The position numbers were made by a program, and so were the translations under genes. The notes below the pieces were generated by a model. That model saw nothing but the letters and a program-made list of their open reading frames with translations, searched no databases and was not told the origin of the DNA. From NCBI RefSeq assembly GCF_001540865.1, contig NC_033627.1, positions 4,803,581 through 4,867,580 on the forward strand: DNA of 64,000 nucleotides, in the 5' to 3' direction. Every line of letters starts with the position of its first letter. Positions within the stretch are counted from its first letter, which is position 1. The stretch is from Ananas comosus. Taxonomy: Eukaryota > Streptophyta > Magnoliopsida > Poales > Bromeliaceae. Positions 55,996-64,000 of the stretch are shown here, in pieces.

Positions 55996-58424
55996 TGGCC
56001 GACGACGACGCTATGAACCTCCGGAGCAAAGTTATTCCCAGACCTTCAAGGAATGACCAAGCCAATAACTTCGAAAATGCAAACAAGCATTAGGCGATGT
56101 TACCGATCGAGGGTGAGACTAGCAAATATTCAGCTCATTAGGAGCCGAGTTTAACACAGGCACTCGGTCAGATGACACAAGTCCTACAAACGTTGGACCA
56201 AAACAGTCATCAAAGTACTGCTAGACTAGACGTGGTACTGGCCGCTATTATGGTCTCCAATGAAAATATTGCCAGAATTGGACAACTTTTGGCTCGAAAT
56301 GAGCAAACTTATGGAGGTCCACAAGGACCTCTAACAATGCCGGTGACACAAACCCTGATTGTGCCAACTGCCGCGCAAACGCAGCTGCAGATGACACCCT
56401 TCCAGGCTGTGTAACAAACGAACAAATGTAAACACCGGTCCACAGCCGAAGATAGTGTGACACCCCAACTTCCCAGGGGGTCACCCATCCTAGAACTACT
56501 CTCGTCCTATCACGCTTAACTCTCTTAACCTCTTGAGCCTTGCCACCACCCAAAATGCTTAAGCCGGGTTAAGAGTTTAGCCCTATTATATCTTATATAT
56601 GGGACTATCTGGGGTCTCACAATCTTCTCTCCTTTAAGCCCTGACGTTCTCGTCAGGCTCAGACTCACAAGTACCAGGCGATGTGAGACTTGTCTAGCTA
56701 ACCTTGTCATTCCGACCTCGGCTTAGCCGAGACTCATCTCACACTTCCGGCTGGTAATTGGCTCTGATACCAATTGTGACACCCCAACTTCCCAGGGGGT
56801 CACCCATCCTAGAACTACTCCCGTCCTAACACGCTTAACTCTCTTAATCTCTTGGGCCTTGCCACCACCCAAAATGCTTAAGCCGGGTTAAGAGTTTAGC
56901 CCTATTATATCTTATATATGGGACTATCTGGGGTCTCACAGATAGCATGGGGATTACCTCCTCCCCCATCCTTTCTAGTCTATCAACCCCAAAACGGGGA
57001 CATGAGGGCTAGAGGGCAAGGCCCCAACATATTGCAGGGACTCAACCTTGCAGCGCAAAACTATGGACTTCCTCCTGGGCCAAATGCGGTTCAGGCTCTA
57101 GTTCCTCCTCCAGCGATAGGAAACAATGAGCTATATGCTCAGATTGAAAAAGCAATTCGAAATACTTTCAGCGTAGGGGCTAGGCTGACAATGCAACTCG
57201 TATTTAGATCCGCTTATCTCGCTAACATCGATAAGGAACATCATTATCTGGCAAATTAAAAAATACCAAAATTTGACAAGTTTTCTGGTGATGAAATTGA
57301 GAATATGGTCGAACATATAGCTCGGTTTACGGCCCAGTATAGAGAAGCGGTCGCGGATCCATTTTTAAAATTCCAATTGTTCAATACGTCATTGACTAAA
57401 ATGGCATTTACCTGGTATACAAGTTTACTAGCCAATTCTGTCTGAGATTGTGACGAGATGGAAAGAAAATTTTATGAACAATTTTATAGATCAGAACTGG
57501 AATTATCGGTAGTCAATTTGGCCATTACCGGTAAAAATCGGGTGAAATGGTTAAAGAATATTTGAACCGTTTCAAAACGGCGAGGAGTCGGTGTTTTGTA
57601 GGAATGTTGGAGTTTGAATTTGCCAAAATGGCATTTAATGATCTATATTTCAAAATAAAAGATCATTTTGAAGATAAATATTTTTCGAACTTGTTCGACT
57701 TGGGCTTTCATGTTGCCCAACATGAACAATTTCGAAAAGAAAATAATGATGATCGACCACTATGGAGCCGAAACAAAAAATGGAACAAAGGGAAAGAGAA
57801 GAATATCTCTTTCGTTGAAGAAAGTTTGACTTGGGATAGGCTGAATACCTCGAGTAAGACCGAGGACTCAGCTGACGAAGTGGCGGTATATGCGGCAAAA
57901 ATGGTGAAAACCCGACAACTTTATAAGTGTACGCTGCTTAAACCAGCAAAGGCTAGCGAGACAAGTGCGAGTGCCAACGTATATTTATTCTTTCCATGTC
58001 GCCAAAACTGATAAGATATTCGATCGGTTACTAAAAGATGGGAGAATTAAACTCCAGGAGGGAAAAATAATACCCTCCGGGTAGGAATTAAAAAAAAGAA
58101 AATATTGCAAATGGCATCATTCTTGGAGCCACAGAACTAATATGTGCACAGCCTTCAAGAGGCAGATTCAGAAAGAAATAAATGAAGGTCGGCTAGTATT
58201 TGCCGACCAAGAAAATAAAAGTGATATGAAAGTTGACCAAAATCCTCTTCCTTCTCAGGTCAACATGGTGGATATTAAGGGCAAGAAACTACTAGAAGAG
58301 AAGGTCTAGGAAAGCATTGCCAGTGCGAAGAGAGCACTTCGACCCTGCATCAGATGCAAGACTGAGATGACACATCGAGATTGGGAGGCTATAATTCAAG
58401 AAAAAAAGTTATATGGAGAGTGAA
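55996..58424 (+). pseudogene. gag of the Tat-like element
   Basis: It begins ATGGCCGACGACGACGC at 55996. Open pieces with stops between run through 56414. Beyond the TRIM it resumes around 56946 (GNNELYAQIEKAIRNTFSVG) and then PKFDKFSGDEIENMVEHIARF, with MVKEYLNRFKTARSRCFVGM at 57547, a KNRV segment and CKWHHSWSHRT(NMC), a zinc-knuckle-like remnant, at about 58100. The gag family is clear. At least six stops and frame changes are visible. Confidence 0.7.
56451..56945 (-). mobile_element. complete TRIM retrotransposon in gag
   Basis: Two 166-bp LTRs at 56456-56621 and 56775-56940, with four mismatches by my count, flank a 153-bp interior with no gene. Perfect 5-bp TSDs GATAG lie at 56451-56455 and 56941-56945. 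On the minus strand the LTR starts TGTGAGACCCCAG and ends GGGGTGTCACA. Next to the 56775 LTR the minus strand reads ATTGGTATCAGAGCC, an initiator-tRNA-Met primer site. A purine-rich AAAGGAGAGAAGAT precedes the other LTR. It must use another element's proteins. Confidence 0.92.
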
Positions 58425-59507
58425 AAGAATCCATGACTTCCCCCAAAGAATGGAAAGACTTACCAAAGGCCGATGGGAATTCAGACGAATGTTCAGAAGA
58501 AGCCTCGAATAAATCTAAAGAAGAGGTGGAATCCAAGAAAGACAAAAGGGATCTCTTGATCCGAAAAGTCTTGGACGATTATTACCATTCAAGAGAGAGA
58601 ATAAGCCGAGGGGATTACCCAAAACAACCCTTCAGCGTCCAGTACAAACACCCGGGATATCGGCCCATATAGCACCAGCAGTCTAGGTCAAGACCTGAAC
58701 CAAAATTTGAAGGAATAATCAAGGGGGATATAGAATTTCTCGATCACAAGTAAATGAACGAGCTCGGCATCCATCCATGGCGGAGATCGTAGGAAAGAAG
58801 AGAAATATTGAGGGAGCACCTCAGGGCGTCAAGGTACCAGCCAATGTACCGACTAACCAGTGGATCACGGTAAAGCACCGACTAGATAGCATGGGCTGGT
58901 GTTAACGAAGACAAAAGCAGCGACAGCAAAGAATACAAGTCGAGATGAGAAATCATTGGGAAGAGGCAAAAGGGATAAAGTCGAATACATAGAGACGACC
59001 TGAGCAGCGGCCACTTTATCGGCTTATGAAACATGACAACAAAGTGGGCGATCCAAACCTCGTACCATGGTTAAAATCTAAGATTGAGCGATCGGTTGCA
59101 GTAGAGCCGACGAAGAAGGTCGTTCGAAAAAAACTAGAGAAGATTGCTTCTCTTGACACCATTATTAACCGAGATAGGTGACCTCCTAAGGAAAGGAAAA
59201 TTCGGCCGAAGAGTGATTCTTCAGCCGAATTGGCGAAAGAATCTGAGGAACACCTATCAAGAGAAAGAAATGAGCAAGCAAACCAATTGGCTCAATCGGC
59301 TTCAGAATATAAAGAGCCGAAAAGAAATAGTCAGATCAGAATGGGAAAAAGATAGCTATCGTTGGTTTATACACGAAAGCCAATGATGATACCTCCCGTT
59401 GAAGTACAAGATGATTGGAGAATACCCGTGGTTGAGTTTCTCAATGATCCCAATAGATGAGTCAGTTATCAGTTACGAAAAAGACCACTTGGCTATTGTC
59501 TATTACA
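58425..59507 (+). other. degenerate pol region lacking recognisable RT
   Basis: A gag-pol linker-like segment with KDKRDLLIRKVLDDYYHSRE (58433-58672), then broken frames. Only scattered pieces such as NDPNR and SVISYEKDHLAIVYY are legible. I see no reverse transcriptase or RNase H motif, and 1.1 kb is too short for PR-RT-RH, so most of pol was deleted. Confidence 0.55.
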
Positions 59508-60581
59508 TAGCCAACTGTATAAGAGAACAGCGAAAGAAGTGCTCCAGAAATGTTTAGGAGCTGATGAAGCTTTGATAGTCATGGGTGAAACTCATGAAGG
59601 ATTATGTGGGGCATATCTGGCCGAAAAAAGATTGAGATGGATAGTTCGGCAGCTGGGATATTATTGGTCAATCATGCATGAAGATTGCATAAAGTATGCC
59701 AAGGAATGTCAAGAGTGCCAGTTTTACAGCTCGGTACAAAAAGTGTGGGCTTTTGAGATGCATGCAATTATCAAGCTATGGCCTTTTCGTGGTTGAGCTA
59801 TGAATCTGATTGGAGAAATTCAGTCGAATTCATTGACTAGACATAAATTTCTAATAGTACCCATAAATTACTTTACGATGTGGGTGGAAGCAAAATCTAA
59901 GAGAATGGCCATTCAAAAAGACATTGTAGAGTATGTGGAAGACTACATCATTCATCATTTTAGGATTCCTAAGACGATGACAGCCAACCAAGGAACAATG
60001 TTCATAGGGCAACAATTCTCGAGGTTCTTGGAGTCAAGAGAGAGCAAGCTGCTTCATTCATCACCATATTATGCACAGGCCAATGAATAGGCCGAGGCAG
60101 TGAACAAAGTTATTATAAATCTTATGAAACGGCATATTGGAAAACATCCAAGTGGAGCGAGAAGTTCTCCGAGGTATTATAGGCATGCCGGATGACCGTC
60201 AAGACAGCAACAGGAGTCACACCCTTTCGATTGGTCTACAGTCATGAGGCTGTATTACCGGCTAAAATAATGATTCCCTCGTTTAGAGCTGAACGACAAA
60301 AAGAGTTGATATCAAGAGAATATGAGATCTTCATGTATGAAAATTTTAACAAAATAGATGAGGTTCGGCTGTTGGTGCTTGACTATCTGCAAGCTTATCA
60401 GAGCCGAGTAAGCAGTACATACAATAAAAAAATTAAGGCTAAACTTTTCACAGTTGGAGATTTAGTCCTAAATTTGTTTTACCGATCGACCGAAAAGTCT
60501 GAATATATGAAAAATGGTCTCCAAATTAGGAAGGCCCATTCCAAATATACAAAGTTGTCAGAGGCAATGCATACTTTCTAA
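59508..60581 (+). pseudogene. integrase of the Tat-like element
   Basis: Segments 59539-59796, 59800-60090 and 60192-60581 cover the zinc domain (ETHEGLCGAYLAEKRLRW, where the second His is Tyr, and YAKECQECQ), the core and the C-terminus (TGVTPFRLVYSHEAVLP; KAKLFTVGDLVL). The first catalytic Asp (GWAMDLIG in relatives) sits in a stretch reading G-stop-AMNLIGE. The second (TDQGT) reads TANQGTMF. So both Asp are Asn and a Trp codon is TGA. The Glu region (AEAVNK) is kept but preceded by a stop. Confidence 0.82.
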
Positions 60582-60851
60582 AGACATTAGATAGATCAGA
60601 AAATGACAAGCCGATTGATGAAAAATATTTAAAAAAGTATTATCCTTTCATGTGAAAAGGCGAATGAAAATGTCACTATAAAACAAACAAAATAAAAGTC
60701 AGAATATATTACAACCGAGGTATAAATAGAAAGCCGATTAAGATAATAAATCCTTGAGTTGATTCTATTCGGCTTCCAAGTTAGACTGAGCAAGATCGAT
60801 TGTGTGTTTCCTTCATTTCATCATAGGATGGAGTTTATAGAGTTGGGAGAG

Positions 60852-63800
60852 CTAATCATGTATCACCATTCCTTCATCTTTCTTGCCCTGGTATTGAGTT
60901 TGCAAGAAAACATGCTCTTCAGATGTATGGGCCAAGGTTTTCACGGCTTCGGCAAGTTCCTCTCTGAGGTAAGCAATGCGCTGCCGAAGAGCCGATTCCT
61001 GATCTTTCAAAACATCATCCCGCTTGTTGTAGTAGGTTAATAGAGCTACTACCTCACTAGCCTTTGCCTTGAAGGAGCCGACTTGCGAGAAATGGGCATT
61101 CAAAGCAACATGCTCGGTAGAGAGTGCTTGCTGTCAAGCCAAAAAAGAAGAAACATTAGCACACAAAGTTTCCGCGAAATATCAACCTAAATAAGACAAA
61201 TCAGGCTAATCTAGGAGGTTGAGGAGAAGTGCTCCGAGCCAATCGAATTGTATCAAGCTCCAAGCCAAAGTAGGAAGACCGCAATTGTACAGTCTCAAAC
61301 ACTCATCCAGTTTTTGTTGAGTGTCAGCCGATGAAATGGTGGGGAGGTCTTCTCCTTCATTGGACATAGGGCTCTAAGCAACCAATTCTTGGAGAGAAAT
61401 GGCTAGAACATCTGCCAATCCGGGCGTCGAGATAGCAACTGAAGTGGAAGTCTCAACTGGAGGCTCGTCGGAGAAAACTGGACCAACTCTCTCCCTCATC
61501 CTGGTTTTGTCTTCTACTTGTTTCCTCTTCTCCTCATCTTTCTTTTTCTCTTCTTCTTTCTTCTTTTTCTCCGCTTATTTTTACTTCTTTTCTTCTTCTT
61601 CTTCTTTTTTCTCCTCTTTTTTTTTTTTTCTTTCTCTTCCACTATTTTTTTTTTCTTCTTGTTTCTTTCTTTCTTTCTCCCTCTCTTCCTTACTTATCTC
61701 GTCTTTCCGCTTTCTCTCTTCCGCTTGTTTTTTCTCTTGGTACATCTCCCGACGAAATTCCCTATCCCGTTGGAGAATCACTGACTTAAGTGCCGACAAG
61801 AATCTAGTTCGAGGAACTATTGCTGGAATTCCGCCAAAGGCTGGCTCCTTCAGTTGTTCGACTGTCGACTCATGCGGTAAAGAGTGAAGAGGAGAAGGAA
61901 AATCGATTAGAATAGGCTGAGGTGTATCTCGCTGATGGAGGAGTCTATTGTGGGCCTATTTCGGCAGGTATCGACTCGACAGAAGCCTTTGCTCGAACTG
62001 ACTCGAACCCCTCTTCGACAGAAGCAGTGGCGTGAACCGAAGACATAGGACCAGTGGTCGGTTCTTTGACAAGTGACATGCTTTCTTCAGCCGACGCAGG
62101 TGAGGGAGGAGCGAATTTTGACTGTAATTATTTTTTGCTGCTTTTGGTTCGACGGAGAAATTGAAGAAACAGATCCAATCAATCGCTTCTCTAACTTGGA
62201 CAATAGAGCGGGAACACGTACCGACTAAACAGAATGAAAAGAATAAAAACAAGTTGAATAGAAGTAGAAGTACTAAGAGAGACGAAATATACGACTGACG
62301 GATGAGGCAAGATCTCTAGATCCTTGTCAGACTCCTCACCTAAATCCTTTTGTTCTGGAGAGTCAGGTGCGACTTCTTTACTCATAGAAGCACCAACTAA
62401 GGAGCAAACAAAAGAAATTAAAGAAAGAAAGAAAAAATAATCGAATTGAATCGAGAGTAGATATAAATACTTTCTTCTGTATGGAGGATTTTTGTGAAAG
62501 AAATAAGATAAGGTCTTAAAAAAGATATAATTGCAGAAATATTCCCAAGCACCTCAGAAGTGACAATCAGTCACCCCTGTGTGATTTGACCAAAAACCCA
62601 TAGGGGTAAAAAAGTGCCGGAGACGATTCCTATAGCCAAGAGTCGATCTGCCTTGACTGCGCTCTTCGTGGGAGGATGGCTACTGGCGGAGTTAACTGTA
62701 AAGAACTTGGATAAAGCCGGGATTGCTTGGACAAATCCAAATTGACGCACCATATAATGGGGCAATAAACTTTAGTACTCGGCGTCAACTTGGAACGAGT
62801 CTTCAAGCCAACGTGAAAATCTCGTGGAGCCAAGAATGAGTACCAAACCTCAAAATATTCGCTGGCGAAGTATGAGGCCTTCTGATCCTGGACAGCCTCC
62901 TACCGAGCGATGAATTAGACTGGGCTGGTTAGTCGCTCTCCAAAAAGGGACCAGTTGATAGAATGCCGATGGTCTGTGGCATAGAAAAGCCGAAAGTATG
63001 TCGGAAAATCAACAGGTTGGCCCCAAGTAAAGGGCTACGGGCAGCCGAGAGCCAGACTATATGTGTCAAATTAAGGAGCCGAATCTAGATCGAGGGGGGT
63101 TTGGCACAAAACTGGAAAATAAATTTGCAAACAAAGTTGCAAAAACCAGAGAATGTCGCAACAAGAGTCGATCACCACACTGTTCTTCGATGGCAGTGGC
63201 TTGATCGACTCAAAGATCTCTCGATAGAGGAAAGATTGAAAGGACGAATGGAGTGCCAACTTCTCGCCATAGGCCAACGCAACGGCAATGGGGACAAAAT
63301 CTCGGTTGATCTTCTACGAACAAGTGCCAAAAAGATTGTGGCAGAGTCAGTAAAGGAGAAAAGCAATACGCTCCTTCTTCGTGACCGGAGCAGGAGCCTG
63401 ACCGGCAAACCGTCGCATAAATTTAGTGTAGACAAGGTCTGCCTTGGGATCAAGATGGACCTCAAACTCCGCCACACCATCGAGGTTATAGGTCATAAAT
63501 AAGATGACACCATAAGGGTAGAGACCAATGATCGCCGCTATATCGAAAAGGGTCGGGATGAAAGGCCCTTCCTTGAAGAAGAAAGTATTAGAAATTGGAG
63601 ACCAGAAACATAGAGCCGCAAATTGGCGTAAGACACCTCAACTCAGTTCAACCAAGCCAAAAGGCGTCCGAAACGCGAGGCCAGGTACGAAGATTTTTTC
63701 CTAATGGCTTCAAGGTAGACCAAAAAGGGAGATGAATGACATCGGCCATTAGGAAAAGCCCTTCGGCCGAGAAAGAAAAGGCATCAGGTGTAGGGAGGCG

Positions 63801-63995
63801 CCATAAAAGAAAGGCCAAGCACAAATCGATATGGGTCCAACTCGACATACTGTCTGAGAAGAGTATAGTCGAGAGACAGAGAAGAAGGAAGAGAAAGAAT
63901 CGGTGTCATCGAAGGAGACTTGGAATCGAAAGGAAGAAACAGAGGTTTGAAGAAGAAAACCCTTAAAAAAAATGAGGAAAATGGAAAAAGAGAAG
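60852..63995 (-). pseudogene. antisense extra ORF with plant-mobile-domain-like region
   Basis: On the minus strand, the stretch around 63600-63350 reads NTFFFKEGPFIPTLFDIAAI, IGLYPYGV, then AEFEVHLDPKADLVYTKFMR and APAPVTKKERIAFLLY, followed by a stop (TGA where Trp is expected). This resembles the plant mobile / gypsy-type transposon domain found in extra ORFs of Tat elements. Further down are PHYMVRQFGFVQAIP (62765), a Lys/Glu-rich helix (61799-61581) and a Leu/Glu coiled coil (61103-60852: QRIAYLREELAEAVKTLAH). Stops and frame changes separate these, and exact borders are uncertain. The function of such ORFs is unknown. The antisense placement after integrase fits the Tat lineage. Confidence 0.6.
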
Positions 63996-64000
63996 ACGAA

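Larger units (their letters stand above)
55217..64000 (+). mobile_element. Tat-like Ty3/gypsy element, 5' part, degenerate, with antisense extra ORF
   Basis: 5' LTR 55217-55940, gag remnants 56000-58430 (interrupted by a TRIM), a short degenerate stretch where protease/RT/RNase H should be, integrase 59508-60581, and then a long antisense ORF region running off the window. The integrase sequence and the antisense ORF after it are typical of the Tat branch. Multiple stops disable it. The 3' LTR lies beyond the window. Confidence 0.72.

Overview
This is nuclear DNA of a flowering plant, most likely a monocot. The evidence is spliced genes with GT-AG introns, a coiled-coil NB-ARC-LRR gene, Mutator-like, hAT, PIF/Harbinger (Tourist-like), Helitron and Ty3/gypsy elements, and a tRNA-derived SINE family. 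The AT-rich, heavily nested repeat landscape would suit a commelinid such as pineapple, but I cannot fix the species from sequence alone. Most of the 64 kb is transposable-element DNA of several ages. I recognise only two host genes, one apparently intact and one broken.

Layout. 1-2231: 3' part of a Mutator-like element (MULE), with the transposase C-terminus on + and a two-exon GRF zinc-finger gene on -. 2261-2457: SINE with its target-site duplication (TSD). 3175-9691: two solo LTRs of one Ty3/gypsy-related family, inserted independently in opposite orientations, with a foldback element between them. 9697-13150: AT-rich remnants and a second SINE. 13152-15879 (-): an eight-exon gene for a lipid phosphate phosphatase delta / long-chain-base-1-phosphate phosphatase (LPPD), which I could reconstruct exon by exon. 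16819-18731: a second foldback element. 19036-22041: a palindromic MITE carrying a solo LTR and a Tourist-like MITE. 22436-32200: MULE derivatives, a third SINE, a cluster of palindromic MITEs and a Helitron that contains a solo LTR. 33625-42246 (-): a decayed chromovirus-like Ty3/gypsy element. 43472-47883 (+): a CC-NB-LRR resistance-type gene with a lost start codon and a frameshift. 48013-54986: SINE, tandem MITE units, a Helitron, a Tourist-like MITE and a hAT element. 55217-64000: a Tat-like Ty3/gypsy element with an antisense extra ORF, interrupted by a complete TRIM.

How it fits together. LPPD has open exons, consensus splice sites and all three PAP2 phosphatase motifs, so it is probably functional in sphingolipid base-phosphate turnover. 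The NLR is probably a pseudogene unless its lesions are sequencing errors. The retroelement genes carry many nonsense and catalytic-site changes that look like C-to-T decay of methylated DNA. The most unusual signals are: arrays of a GTACCGGTAC palindrome placed just upstream of the TATA box in several LTRs; two large foldback elements with purine-rich arms and a centre of short degenerate repeats; and a run of palindromic MITEs joined by TA/GA microsatellites. I found no bacterial-type system, CRISPR array, rRNA or intact tRNA gene.
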